Source: Phaeobacter bryozoorum
GTDB lineage: Bacteria > Pseudomonadota > Alphaproteobacteria > Rhodobacterales > Rhodobacteraceae
DNA: 64,000 nucleotides
Direction: 5' to 3' (one strand)
NCBI RefSeq assembly: GCF_041893525.1
Contig: NZ_CP169068.1
In this document: piece by piece, positions 17,408 to 27,769 of the stretch
Position numbering within the stretch: the first letter of the stretch is position 1
How the letters are laid out: the number at the start of each line of letters is the position of its first letter
Notes under the pieces: model-generated
Database searches by the model: none
What the model saw: the letters and a program-made list of their open reading frames with translations, nothing else
What the model was told of the DNA's origin: nothing
Program-made: the position numbers and the translations under genes

Positions 17408-19141
17408 ATGCGGAAGTATCTTTTGTCCGCAGCCGCGGTTATTGCCGTGGTCGCGGGACAGGCAGCCTATGCCGATGAGGCCGCTGCCAAGAAATGGATC
17501 GACGAAGAGTTCCAGCCCTCGGTTCTGACCAAGGATGAACAGCTCTCGGAGATGCAATGGTTCATCAAGGCGTCCGAGCCGTTCAAGGGCATGGAAATCA
17601 ACGTCCTGTCCGAAGGCATTCCGACGCATAGCTACGAATCCGAGGTGCTGACCAAAGCGTTCGAGGAAATCACCGGCATCAAGGTGAATCACCAGATCCT
17701 CGGCGAGGGTGAAGTGGTTCAGGCCGTGCAGACGCAAATGCAGACCAAGCGGAACCTGTATGACGCCTATGTCAACGATTCCGACCTGATCGGCACCCAC
17801 TCGCGCCTGCAACTGGCCTATAACCTGACCGACATGATGGAAGGCGACTTCTTCGACGTCACCAACCCCGGTCTGGATCTCGGCGATTTCATGGGCACCC
17901 AGTTCACCACGGGTCCAGATGGCGATCTCTACCAGCTGCCCGATCAGCAGTTTGCGAACCTCTACTGGTTCCGCAAGGACTGGTTTGACCGCGAAGACCT
18001 GCAGGCCGCGTTCAAAGAGAAATACGGCTATGATCTGGGCGTTCCGGTCAACTGGTCCGCATATGAAGACATCGCCGAATTCTTCAGCGAAGACGTCAAG
18101 GAAATCGACGGGACCACAATCTTTGGTCACATGGACTACGGCAAGCGCGCGCCTGACCTTGGCTGGCGGATGACCGACGCCTGGCTGTCGATGGCCGGTG
18201 CCGGTTCGAAAGGTGAGCCGAACGGTGTGCCGATCGACGAATGGGGCATCCGCATGGAAGCGGATTCCTGCAACCCTGCCGGTGCAAGCGTGACCCGCGG
18301 TGGTGCTGCCAATGGTCCGGCTGCGGTCTATGCGATCCGCAAGTGGGACGAATGGCTGCGCAAATACGCCCCTCCGGGTGCTGCATCCTATGACTTCTAC
18401 CAGTCGCTGCCCGCTCTGGCACAGGGCAACGTAGCCCAGCAGATCTTCTGGTACACCGCCTTCACCGCCGATATGGTGAAGCCGAAGTCCGAAGGCAACA
18501 ACACTGTTGACGACGAGGGCAACCCGCTGTGGCGGATGGCGCCCAGCCCGCATGGTCCCTACTGGGAAGAAGGCCAGAAGGTTGGCTATCAGGACGTGGG
18601 TTCCTGGACCTTCCTGAAATCCACCCCGGTTGATCGCGCCAAGGCGGCCTGGCTCTATGCTCAGTTTGTTGTGTCCAAGACCGTTGACGTGAAAAAATCC
18701 CACGTTGGTCTGACCTTCATCCGTGACTTTTCCGTGAACCACGAGAGCTTCACCGAGCGTGCGCCCAAGCTGGGTGGTCTGGTCGAATTCTACCGTTCGC
18801 CCGACCGCGTTGCATGGTCCCCGACCGGCGTGAACGTGCCTGACTATCCGAAGCTGGCCCAGATCTGGTGGCAGCAGATCGGTGACGTGAACTCCGGCGC
18901 CTTCACCCCGCAGGAAGCCATGGACCGTCTGGCCGAGGAAATGGACATCACCATGGCCCGTATGCAGCGTGCAGACGAGCAGGCGAATGTCTATGGCGGC
19001 TGCGGCCCGCGTCTGAACGAAGAGAAAGACGCCGAGTGGTGGTATGCCAATGGCGGCGCCAAGCCGAAACTGGAGAATGAGAAGCCGCAGGGCCAGACCG
19101 TCAACTATGACGAGCTGGTTGCCCGCTGGGCATCTGAGTAA
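17408..19141 (+). CDS. glpV: Glycerol ABC transporter substrate-binding protein GlpV
   Basis: Periplasmic binding protein, 577 residues, with a Sec signal peptide (MRKYLLSAAAVIAVVAGQAAYA, cleavage near 22-23). The mature sequence has the large size and extracellular solute-binding fold of the GlpV family (GIPTHSYESEVLTKAFEEITG, DLGWRMTDAWLSMAG, GYQDVGSWTFLKS). Rhizobium leguminosarum GlpV binds glycerol for the GlpSTPQUV importer. ATG 17408 follows AGGGAGGAG directly. Here glpV comes first in the operon, and two hairpins separate it from glpS, consistent with excess binding protein over transporter. Confidence 0.93.
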   Translation: MRKYLLSAAAVIAVVAGQAAYADEAAAKKWIDEEFQPSVLTKDEQLSEMQWFIKASEPFKGMEINVLSEGIPTHSYESEVLTKAFEEITGIKVNHQILGEGEVVQAVQTQMQTKRNLYDAYVNDSDLIGTHSRLQLAYNLTDMMEGDFFDVTNPGLDLGDFMGTQFTTGPDGDLYQLPDQQFANLYWFRKDWFDREDLQAAFKEKYGYDLGVPVNWSAYEDIAEFFSEDVKEIDGTTIFGHMDYGKRAPDLGWRMTDAWLSMAGAGSKGEPNGVPIDEWGIRMEADSCNPAGASVTRGGAANGPAAVYAIRKWDEWLRKYAPPGAASYDFYQSLPALAQGNVAQQIFWYTAFTADMVKPKSEGNNTVDDEGNPLWRMAPSPHGPYWEEGQKVGYQDVGSWTFLKSTPVDRAKAAWLYAQFVVSKTVDVKKSHVGLTFIRDFSVNHESFTERAPKLGGLVEFYRSPDRVAWSPTGVNVPDYPKLAQIWWQQIGDVNSGAFTPQEAMDRLAEEMDITMARMQRADEQANVYGGCGPRLNEEKDAEWWYANGGAKPKLENEKPQGQTVNYDELVARWASE

Positions 19142-19155
19142 CCCCTCCTCCCCGT

Positions 19156-19233
19156 GGGGAGCGCGCGGACCTATCCGCTGCGCTCCCCGCTTTCGCCCCG
19201 GAGCGTGGCTGGCCCTCTCCGGGGCAATTTTTT
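19156..19233 (+). terminator. Double hairpin with T-run between glpV and glpS
   Basis: First stem GGGGAGCGC (19156-19164) pairs with GCGCTCCCC (19180-19188). Second stem GCCCCGGAG (19195-19203) pairs with CTCCGGGGC (19217-19225), followed by AATTTTTT (19226-19233). The second looks like an intrinsic terminator that is probably leaky. Together they would protect the glpV message 3' end and lower expression of the membrane components, as is common behind binding-protein genes. Confidence 0.75.
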
Positions 19234-19293
19234 CCCAAAATTAGATCGCGCATGCCGCGCGCAACAGGCCGTCCGCCGGAAAGTCAAAGCAAG

Positions 19294-20370
19294 ATGGCAC
19301 TCGAACTCAGAAACGTGACCAAACGCGTCGGCGCCCAGCTGCATATCAAGGAAACCTCCCTTGTGCTGGAGCCAGGTCACTTCAACGTCCTTCTGGGCGC
19401 CACCGGGTCAGGCAAGACCTCTCTTATCAAGATGATGGCGGGTCTTGACCCGATTGCCAGCGGACAGGTGCTGATGGATGGTCAGGATGTGACCTCGCTC
19501 AGCACTCAGAAGCGCAATATCAGCCTGGTGCACCAGTTTTTCATCAACTACCCCCATATGACCGTCTACGAGAACATCGCCTCGCCGCTGAAGGTGGCTG
19601 GTATGGCGAAGTCCGAGATCGAAGGCCGCGTCGAAGAAGCCGCAGACATCCTGCAGCTGCGCCCGATGCTGCACCGTCGCCCGCATGAGCTGTCCGGTGG
19701 TCAGCAGCAGCGAACCGCGCTGGCCCGCGCAATTGCCAAGGAAAGCCGTGCGGTGTTCCTGGATGAGCCGCTGGCGAACCTCGACTACAAGCTGCGCGAA
19801 GAGCTGCGCGATCAGCTGCCCGAGCTGTTTGCTGGTCGTGGCGCCGTTGTGGTCTATGCAACCTCCGAACCGGAAGAGGCGCTGCTGCTGGGTGGGAAGA
19901 CCGCGCTGATGCAGGATGGCCGCGTCACCCAGTTCGGTACCACTGCCGATATCTATCGCAACCCCGATAATGTCGCAGCGGCGCGCGTATTCTCCGATCC
20001 GCCGATCAACACCGCCCCAATCGTGAAGCAGGGCAGCACAGCGCGCCTGGGCAATGACGTCAGCTGGTCGCTGACCGGCGCGGCGGCAGATCTGGCAGAT
20101 GGCCCCTACACCATCGCGATCCGCCCCTACCACGTTCTGCCGATCGCCAGCCCTGCGACCACGGTGCAGCTGTCGGGCCGGGTGCAGGTGACGGAGCTGT
20201 CCGGCTCTGAAAGCAGTGCCCATTTCGACATGGGCTTGGATGCAGATCACGGCAGCTGGGTCTCCCTTGCTGCGGGGGTTCACCCCTATGAGGTCGGCGA
20301 ACTGCATGATTTTTATATGGATCCCTCGGCGGCATATGTCTTTGCCCCTGATGGCTCCCGCGTGGCGTGA
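19294..20370 (+). CDS. glpS: Glycerol ABC transporter ATP-binding protein GlpS (H-loop His replaced)
   Basis: 358 residues, CUT1/MalK-like ATPase with a C-terminal TOBE-like domain (about 240-358). Walker A GATGSGKT (35-42), signature LSGGQQQR (133-140) and Walker B with DE at 157-158 are intact. The switch histidine is not: the segment reads VVYATSEPEEAL, with Ser191 at the H-loop position. The partner GlpT has the opposite defect. I start at ATG 19294 (MALELRNVTK); the frame is open back to 19252 without family similarity. GlpS and GlpT form the cytoplasmic engine for GlpP/GlpQ. Confidence 0.92.
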   Translation: MALELRNVTKRVGAQLHIKETSLVLEPGHFNVLLGATGSGKTSLIKMMAGLDPIASGQVLMDGQDVTSLSTQKRNISLVHQFFINYPHMTVYENIASPLKVAGMAKSEIEGRVEEAADILQLRPMLHRRPHELSGGQQQRTALARAIAKESRAVFLDEPLANLDYKLREELRDQLPELFAGRGAVVVYATSEPEEALLLGGKTALMQDGRVTQFGTTADIYRNPDNVAAARVFSDPPINTAPIVKQGSTARLGNDVSWSLTGAAADLADGPYTIAIRPYHVLPIASPATTVQLSGRVQVTELSGSESSAHFDMGLDADHGSWVSLAAGVHPYEVGELHDFYMDPSAAYVFAPDGSRVA

Positions 20371-20377
20371 GGCGCAA

Positions 20378-21480
<1,103 letters not shown>

Positions 21481-21481
<1 letters not shown>

Positions 21482-22344
21482 TGAAAACCGAAAACCAAAA
21501 GGCGTGGTTCTTTGTCCTGCCTGTCCTTCTGCTCGTTGCCTTCAACGCGCTGATCCCGATGATGACCGTCGTCAACTACTCCGTTCAGGAGACATTCGGC
21601 GACAACGTGTTCTTCTGGCAGGGGCTCGACTGGTTCCAGCAGATCCTGCGCTCTGACCGGTTCCATGCCGCGCTGGGACGCCAGTTCCTGTTCACCTTCC
21701 TGATCCTGATCATCGAGGTGCCGCTGGGCATCGCAATTGCGCTGTCGATGCCGCGCAAAGGGTTCTGGGTGCCGGTCTGTCTGGTGACCATGGCGCTGCC
21801 GATGCTGATCCCGTGGAATGTGGTCGGCGCGATGTGGAACATCTTCACCCTGCCGGATATCGGCCTCCTGGGGTATTTCCTGAACCACGTGCTGGGCATC
21901 AACTATGATATGACACAGGACCCGATTGCGGCCTGGGTGACCATCGTGACCATGGATGTCTGGCACTGGACCTCGCTGGTGGTACTGCTGAGCTATGCCG
22001 GTCTCGTGTCGATCCCCGACGCCTATTATCAGGCGGCCAAGATCGACGGCGCCTCCAACTGGGCCGTGTTCCGGTTCATCCAGCTGCCGAAGATGAAGAC
22101 GGTGCTGACCATCGCGATCCTGTTGCGGTTCATGGACAGCTTCAACATCTACACCGAGCCGTTTGTTCTGACCGGCGGCGGACCCGGCAATTCCACCACG
22201 CTGTTGTCGATCGACCTAGTGAAGATCGCCCTTGGTCAGTTCGACCTAGGCCCGGCTGCCGCCATGTCGCTCATCTATTTCGCAATCACACTTCTGGTCA
22301 GCTGGCTGTTTTACACGCTGATGACCAAAGACGACCAGAATTGA
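21481..22344 (+). CDS. glpP: Glycerol ABC transporter permease GlpP
   Basis: 287 residues with six hydrophobic segments, starting at 12-34 (FFVLPVLLLVAFNALIPMMTV). The EAA loop that docks on the ATPase reads YQAAKIDGASNWAVFRFIQLPKMK, about 85 residues from the C-terminus. The sequence is of the MalF/UgpA permease class. ATG 21481 overlaps the TAA of glpT by one base, and glpQ starts 12 bases after the stop. It forms the inner-membrane channel with GlpQ. Confidence 0.93.
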
Positions 22345-22356
22345 GGATCTGATACG

Positions 22357-23154
22357 ATGCAAAAACGTACCATCGTCCCCATCGTCTATATCCTGTTCCT
22401 CATGCTGCCGATCTACTGGCTGGTGGCGATGAGCTTCAAGACGACGAATGAAATCCTGTCCGGGTTCTCGCTGTTCCCGCAAACCTTTACGCTTGAGAAC
22501 TATGCAACGATCTTTACCGATCCGAGCTGGTATTGGGGCTACATCAACTCGATCATCTATGTGTCGATCAATACGGTGATCTCCGTCGCTGTTGCCCTGC
22601 CTGCGGCCTATGCGTTCTCGCGCTACCGCTTTCTTGGCGACAAGCAGCTGTTTTTCTGGCTGCTGACCAACCGGATGGCGCCGGCCGCGGTGTTTGCGCT
22701 GCCGTTCTTCCAGCTTTATTCCGCTGTCGGCCTGTTCGACACCCATCTCGCGGTGGCTCTGGCGCACTGCCTGTTCAACATTCCACTGGCGGTCTGGATC
22801 CTTGAAGGGTTCATGGGCGGCATCCCCAAAGAGCTGGATGAAACCGCCTATGTGGACGGCTATTCCTTCCCGCGCTTCTTTGCCACGATCTTCATCCCGT
22901 CGATCAAGGCAGGCGTCGGCGTGGCGGCTTTCTTCTGCTTCATGTTCTCTTGGGTGGAACTGCTGCTGGCCAAGACATTGACCGCCGTTGCCGCAAAACC
23001 CATCGCGGCCACCATGACCAAAACCGCCTCAAGTGCCGGGTATGAGCTGGGCCTGCTGGCGGCTGCGGGCACATTGACAATCATTCCGGGCGCGATCGTG
23101 ATCTATTTCGTCCGCAACTACATCGCAAAAGGCTTTGCGATGGGGAGGGTATAA
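22357..23154 (+). CDS. glpQ: Glycerol ABC transporter permease GlpQ
   Basis: 265 residues, MalG/UgpE class, six membrane segments beginning at 7-25 (VPIVYILFLMLPIYWLVAMSF). The EAA loop reads LDETAYVDGYSFPRFFATIFIPSIK. It pairs with GlpP in the membrane channel. The TAA shares its last base with the ATG of the following small DUF2160 gene. The name follows the rhizobial importer and should not be confused with glycerophosphodiester phosphodiesterase GlpQ. Confidence 0.93.
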   Translation: MQKRTIVPIVYILFLMLPIYWLVAMSFKTTNEILSGFSLFPQTFTLENYATIFTDPSWYWGYINSIIYVSINTVISVAVALPAAYAFSRYRFLGDKQLFFWLLTNRMAPAAVFALPFFQLYSAVGLFDTHLAVALAHCLFNIPLAVWILEGFMGGIPKELDETAYVDGYSFPRFFATIFIPSIKAGVGVAAFFCFMFSWVELLLAKTLTAVAAKPIAATMTKTASSAGYELGLLAAAGTLTIIPGAIVIYFVRNYIAKGFAMGRV

Positions 23155-23432
23155 TGCTGAGTTGGATGGCCTGGACCTGGCCCACCGCCCTTGTGTTCAT
23201 CGGGATCTTTTCGGCCATCGGCCTGATGATCGTTCTGGAAATCCGTCAACCCGGAGGCGACACCCGCAAAGGCGCGCTGGGGCTGGTGACAACCCGTGGC
23301 GACCGGCTGTTCATCAGCCTGCTGGGCACCTCCTACATCTTCCTGGCCTGGCTGGGTCTGGTGGGGATGCCGCTGTGGTGGCCGCTGGGGCTCTCGATCG
23401 GCTGGTTTGTCTTCACCTTCTGGAAGGTCTGA
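23154..23432 (+). CDS. DUF2160 small membrane protein (GlpU-like)
   Basis: 92 residues with two or three hydrophobic segments (WTWPTALVFIGIFSAIGLMIVL; LLGTSYIFLAWLGLVGMPLWW; LSIGWFVFTFW). The central RQPGGDTRKGALGLVTTRGDRLF is typical of the DUF2160 family that accompanies glycerol importers. Its function in transport is unknown. ATG 23154 overlaps the glpQ stop by one base. It is the last gene of the operon, followed by a hairpin. Confidence 0.88.
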   Translation: MLSWMAWTWPTALVFIGIFSAIGLMIVLEIRQPGGDTRKGALGLVTTRGDRLFISLLGTSYIFLAWLGLVGMPLWWPLGLSIGWFVFTFWKV

Positions 23433-23446
23433 CCGCAGTTCATTGG

Positions 23447-23472
23447 CAAAGGGCCCCTTGGCGGGCCCTTTG
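23447..23472 (+). terminator. Hairpin at end of glp operon
   Basis: A perfect 10-bp stem CAAAGGGCCC / GGGCCCTTTG encloses a 6-base loop 15 bases after the glpU stop. No strong T-run follows, so it may be a weak terminator or an mRNA 3' stabiliser. Confidence 0.6.
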
Positions 23473-23587
23473 TCGCAAGACCATCACCGTGTTTTTCGCG
23501 GTCTCGGGACCACTCTCTTAAAAAAGTAGTTTTCAAACCTCCCCCCAATCCCCTAGCATGATCAAAGCCCAGGACAACCGGACAGAC

Positions 23588-23986
23588 ATGATGCGAAAGA
23601 AACAGGACAACCCGCTTTTGACAGAGGTTGAACTCGAATTCATGACTGTTGTCTGGGAAACCGGCGGCGGCACGGTGCGCGATATCCTGGCCGAACTGAA
23701 CAAAAGCCAGGAACGGGCCTACACATCGGTCGCGACTGTGCTGAAGATTATGGAACAAAAAGGGTTTCTGAGCAGCGAACGAGCTGACAGATCCTTGGTC
23801 TACCGCCCTGCGGTGCCCAAGGCGGATTATCAGAAAACCACTCTCAAGAACCTTTCGAGCAAGCTCTTCAACGGCGCCCCGGCGGCCCTCGTCGCCCGCC
23901 TGGTGGATGACGAGGATGTCACCGACGAGATGCTCGTGGAGATACGGGCCTTGCTGAATGAAAGGTTGGGGGACGATGAACGCTGA
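23588..23986 (+). CDS. BlaI/MecI/CopY-family transcriptional regulator
   Basis: About 132 residues. The winged-helix N-terminal domain has the family pattern TEVELEFMTVVWETGGGTVRDILAEL and YTSVATVLKIMEQKGFLSSERADRSLVYRPAV. A dimerisation tail follows. Such repressors are inactivated by cleavage through a partner M56 metalloprotease, encoded here by the next gene, whose ATG lies inside this gene's 3' end. ATG 23588 (or 23591) follows CCGGA; an ATG at 23558 has no ribosome binding site. No beta-lactamase gene is adjacent, so the regulated target is not known. Confidence 0.9.
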   Translation: MMRKKQDNPLLTEVELEFMTVVWETGGGTVRDILAELNKSQERAYTSVATVLKIMEQKGFLSSERADRSLVYRPAVPKADYQKTTLKNLSSKLFNGAPAALVARLVDDEDVTDEMLVEIRALLNERLGDDER

Positions 23987-25130
23987 GAGTTTTCTGAACG
24001 CCTATATTGACCTGAATTTACTGCTCCTTGCCGGCACCGTTCTTTGGCTGGCTCTGCGGGCGATCCTGGCACGCAGTCGGCTGGGCCCGGCGTTTCGCCC
24101 ACAGCTCAGGCTGCTGAACGGCATGACGCTTTTGCTGACGGTGTCACCGATACTGGTGGTTGCTCTGACCACCTATGTCGTCTCCCAGCCGCCCACCCTG
24201 TCGGACATGCTGGTGGCGCAGTATCTGCAGGGCAATGTCAACATGAGCGCCACACGGTTTGAGAGCATCCTTGGCCTGCGCGAAGATCTGGTGAGGGCGT
24301 TGATGGCGCAGACCAGCCTCTGGGCGCAGCTTGCCATTGCCGCGCTCATTGTCGGTGCCCTCCTTTCCCTCGCGCAGCTGGGCTTGGCCGTGCTGCGGCT
24401 GCGAGCGGGATTGCGACAGGCCTATATCTGGAAGCGTCTTGGCCGTATCGAAATCCGCATCAGCGACCGGAGCACAGTCGCCTTCTCCACGCGCGGCCTG
24501 TTTACCCGCTATGTTGTGCTGCCCTCCGCGCTGGTCACAAACCCATCGGATCTGCGGTTGAGCGTTGCCCATGAATTGCAGCATTTCCGCCAGTGGGATG
24601 TGGAATGCGAATTCCTGCTGGAGGCACTGCGCCCCTTCCTGTTCTGGAACCCCGCCTATCACCTCTGGCGTCGTGAAGTGCAGATGCTGCGGGAATTTGC
24701 CTGTGACCAGGCGCTGATGACGCGCGGGCAGCGGGATATCCGCGCCTACTGCGAATGTCTGATCCGGGCCTGCACCCTGGCGGCGCGGGATCCGATCCGC
24801 TTCGTGCAGCGCAGCCCCTCGGTCGCATTGGTAGATCGGCGCGAACTGCGCCGTGGGGCCACGCTGGCCCGGCGCATTGATGTGGTCACCGCAGCGCAGC
24901 AGCCCCAAGATCCCCATATGTTCGGCTGGATGCTGGTTTCGACGATGCTGGCGACCGGGGTGATTGCCACCGCGCTCCTGATGCAGCGGCCCGGCGACTG
25001 GAGCCATGACCGGATCATGTTGTCGACCATCGTCAATCTCGAGCGGATGGCCCACCGCAACGCTGTGACCGATACCAATCAGACGGCTGTCACTGCCTTG
25101 CAGGGTGGGTTCATGACGCTCACCAAATAA
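23976..25130 (+). CDS. M56-family (BlaR1-like) membrane metallopeptidase
   Basis: 384 residues. Membrane segments lie near 9-30, 45-70 and 112-140. The zinc motif HELQHFRQWD is followed by the metal Glu/Asp region REFACDQALM, and a last membrane segment is near 320-340. BlaR1 proteins carry a C-terminal periplasmic penicillin-binding sensor domain; this one ends about 40 residues after its last membrane segment, so it lacks that sensor. The start overlaps the BlaI-like gene by 11 bases. It presumably cleaves the repressor in response to an unidentified envelope signal. Confidence 0.88.
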   Translation: MNAESFLNAYIDLNLLLLAGTVLWLALRAILARSRLGPAFRPQLRLLNGMTLLLTVSPILVVALTTYVVSQPPTLSDMLVAQYLQGNVNMSATRFESILGLREDLVRALMAQTSLWAQLAIAALIVGALLSLAQLGLAVLRLRAGLRQAYIWKRLGRIEIRISDRSTVAFSTRGLFTRYVVLPSALVTNPSDLRLSVAHELQHFRQWDVECEFLLEALRPFLFWNPAYHLWRREVQMLREFACDQALMTRGQRDIRAYCECLIRACTLAARDPIRFVQRSPSVALVDRRELRRGATLARRIDVVTAAQQPQDPHMFGWMLVSTMLATGVIATALLMQRPGDWSHDRIMLSTIVNLERMAHRNAVTDTNQTAVTALQGGFMTLTK

Positions 25131-25264
25131 CCCCTTTCGGTGGTTCACGACCTGCGACGGCTGTCAGAACTGCATCCATTTCTGCTGATCGAGACATCCT
25201 CTAGGGCGTACCGGTGAGTTTGCGCAGCTGCGGTGTCGATCCCGGAAAAACAAACACCCGATCA

Positions 25265-25298
25265 CAAAAAATCGCCCGATCTGAAAATCAGACCGGGC
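25265..25298 (-). terminator. Intrinsic terminator of the chemoreceptor gene
   Basis: On the minus strand the stem GCCCGGTCTGA / TCAGATCGGGC (25298-25288 and 25284-25274, one mismatch) with loop TTT is followed by GATTTTTT. It lies 26 bases past the chemoreceptor stop. On the plus strand it could also reduce readthrough from the M56 gene. Confidence 0.75.
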
Positions 25299-25323
25299 GC
25301 TTCTGTCTCATGTCTTGATGCGG

Positions 25324-27603
25324 TCAGCCGTAGGCTGAGTGAGCGCCAGCAGCCCCATCCGCCGCCCAGTCACCTGAGCCTGCGCTGGCTGCGCCATTGC
25401 CGAGCTGGAACCGCGAAACCACGCCGGTCAGCGCCTGTGCTTCATGTTGCAGCAGCTGGCTGGCGGCAGAGGCTTCCTCGGACATTGCGGCGTTTTGCTG
25501 AGTGGTGCCATCTAGACGCCCCATAGCGCCGTTGATGTTCTCCAACCCTTTGGATTGTTTCTGCACGCCATCTGCGATTTCAGTGATGAGGTCGGATACA
25601 TTCGTGACCTTTTCGATGATCCCGCTGAGCGCATCCCCCGCACGCCCGACCATGGCCACCCCGTTTGCGACATGTTCCTCGCTTGCCGACGTCAGCCCCT
25701 TGATCTGCCCAGCAGCTTTGGAGGCCCGCATCGCGAGGGCACGCACCTCAGAGGCGACAACTGCAAAACCAGCACCGGCCTCACCGGCCCGTGCCGCCTC
25801 GACGCCTGCGTTCAGTGCCAGAAGATTGGTCTGGAAGGCGATATCGTCAATCATGTTGATAATCTGCGAAATCTGCTCGGAGGCATCCTGAATCTGGTCC
25901 ATCGCCTGGACCGCAGACGTCACGATATGGTTGCTGTGTTCGGCCTCGTCGCGTGTACCGCGCATGGTCTCATCGACCTGCCCGGCCCGGTCGGCGGTCT
26001 CTCGAATGCTATTGGTCAGGTCCTGCAGCGCTGCTGCGGTTTCCTCCAAAGTGCCGGCCTGCGCTTCGGTCCGATGCGCCATTTCCTCGGCGGAGGCACG
26101 CTGCTCTTCGGAAAACTTGTCGACGTTATGAGCCGCATCCACCACCTCAGACAGTGAATCGCGCAGGTTGACCAGGCTGCGATTGAAATTCTCGCGCAGC
26201 GTTTCGTAGTGCTCCGCAAAAGGTTGTTGGATGTCGCAGGCCAGGTTGCCGCGCTGCAACTCGGCCAGGGCGCCGCTCATCTCCTCGACAACCGCAGCGG
26301 TCTGTTTTGCGGCTTCTTCTTCGCGCTCGGCGGCCTCATCCGCGATCAGCAGCTTGTAGCGGAACATATCCAGACTCCGGGCCAGATCGCCCAGCTCATC
26401 ACCACGGCCACGACCGCTGATTTCACTTGCGTAATCTTCGGCAGCCAGCGCATTCGTAGCCTCGCGCAGCGCCAGAATTGGGCGGGTGACATGGCGTGCC
26501 GCGACGAAAGACACCACGATAGCAATCAGGACCGAAACCCCGATCATCAGCATCGCCACAAGCCGGATGTCGCGAACCTTTGCAAAAGCTGCCTGTTCTT
26601 CGGTCTGTAGCACCAAAGACCAGTCAAAGCCCGCAATGTCCAATGGCCGCACCATGGCAATGATGGGTTTACCAGAGATGGATGTGGCGCTCTCAAACAG
26701 ACCGCTATCGCCCGCCGCGGCCGCCTTGGTTACGGCGTTCTCCGGCAGGGCATCGCCAATGGCAAACTCCCCTTCGATCACCGAAGTACTGCGTGCGGTG
26801 CCGTCGCTGCCAACCAGGAAGATGTTCTGATGTCCGTCGACGTCCATGTTGGATGTCAGCGCGGCCACGACCGCAGCGCTTGAAATCTGAACCGCCATCA
26901 CGCCGATGACTTCTTTTTTCTTGTTGAATACCGGCACCGCCATAAAGGCACCTGCACCGCCGCCGCCCGGCGCGTAGGTCGCAAAATCAGCGGTCACAAC
27001 CTGACCTTCCTCGGCGTTGAGCGCTGCGCTGAACACTTTGCCTAGGCCGCTTTCGGCATTCTCGCCCGAACCGAATTGCTGAATGAAGTCTTCGCGTTTC
27101 TTTACCGAATACAACAGCTGGCCCGATGCGTTCAGAAGATAGAGATCCTCATAGCCGTTGACCTCCAGCGACTGCAGGAAAGTCGGGTGATAGGTCGCAT
27201 GGGACTGGCTGTAATAGGAGCCATCGCCCGGATCGCTCAGCAGATGACGCTCGTTCGCCGCGTTGGGGTTTTCCTCGATGTAGTGACGCCGCAGGAACCC
27301 AACCGGCTCTTCTTCGATCATCGTGTAGACGCGGTCGAAGTTGCTGATGGCCCGGAATACCGTTGGCTGCGACGCGTTGATCGACAAGTCGCGGCGCGCG
27401 GCCTCCATCATGAAGCTCAACGCCTGCTCACCGGAACGGGCGGTGGTCGCTTTCGACGCATAAACGAAATCGCGAATGCTCTTCTCCGCCATCGAATAGA
27501 CGAGGAATGAGACTGTCACCAGAAACGTTGCCGTCAAGGCCACCATAATCAGGGGCAATTTCAGCTTGAGCGAGAGTTTCGGGGCCTTGGGCATGACGCG
27601 CAT
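25324..27603 (-). CDS. Methyl-accepting chemotaxis protein with periplasmic sensor
   Basis: About 759 residues. Membrane segment near 15-40 (LPLIMVALTATFLVTVSFLVYSMAEKS), a periplasmic sensor region of roughly 290 residues resembling a double-Cache domain, a second membrane segment (LVAMLMIGVSVLIAIVVSFVAA), a HAMP domain (ARHVTRPILALREATNALA), then the signalling domain. The hairpin tip reads IDDIAFQTNLLALNAGVEAARAGEAGAGFAVVA. ATG 27603 follows AAGAGGAG closely, and ATG 27594 is three codons further in; the longer frame to 27789 has no ribosome binding site. It feeds a CheA pathway not encoded here. The ligand is unknown. Confidence 0.93.
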   Translation of the reverse strand: MRVMPKAPKLSLKLKLPLIMVALTATFLVTVSFLVYSMAEKSIRDFVYASKATTARSGEQALSFMMEAARRDLSINASQPTVFRAISNFDRVYTMIEEEPVGFLRRHYIEENPNAANERHLLSDPGDGSYYSQSHATYHPTFLQSLEVNGYEDLYLLNASGQLLYSVKKREDFIQQFGSGENAESGLGKVFSAALNAEEGQVVTADFATYAPGGGGAGAFMAVPVFNKKKEVIGVMAVQISSAAVVAALTSNMDVDGHQNIFLVGSDGTARSTSVIEGEFAIGDALPENAVTKAAAAGDSGLFESATSISGKPIIAMVRPLDIAGFDWSLVLQTEEQAAFAKVRDIRLVAMLMIGVSVLIAIVVSFVAARHVTRPILALREATNALAAEDYASEISGRGRGDELGDLARSLDMFRYKLLIADEAAEREEEAAKQTAAVVEEMSGALAELQRGNLACDIQQPFAEHYETLRENFNRSLVNLRDSLSEVVDAAHNVDKFSEEQRASAEEMAHRTEAQAGTLEETAAALQDLTNSIRETADRAGQVDETMRGTRDEAEHSNHIVTSAVQAMDQIQDASEQISQIINMIDDIAFQTNLLALNAGVEAARAGEAGAGFAVVASEVRALAMRASKAAGQIKGLTSASEEHVANGVAMVGRAGDALSGIIEKVTNVSDLITEIADGVQKQSKGLENINGAMGRLDGTTQQNAAMSEEASAASQLLQHEAQALTGVVSRFQLGNGAASAGSGDWAADGAAGAHSAYG

Positions 27604-27769
27604 GTCTCCTCTTAAAAGTGCCAATTCTGTCGCAAGGCGACCGAATAGCCTAAGAGATAGCCAGACAATTCCTTCTATTTCGTTCACGTTCGGTTTGCGA
27701 ACAACTGTGGAAAAAACAACGCCGCGCCTTTCGGCACGGCGAAAACGACAATAGATGCAGACGGTTGTG

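Noticed and set aside
23521..23545. BlaI operator candidate AAAAGTAGTTTT
   Set aside because: Arms are only runs of A and T and do not match the TACA/TGTA type of BlaI operators.
24144..25148. Minus-strand open frame opposite the M56 protease
   Set aside because: The plus strand encodes HELQHFRQWD and membrane segments; the antisense product is Gln/Arg/His-rich with no domain.
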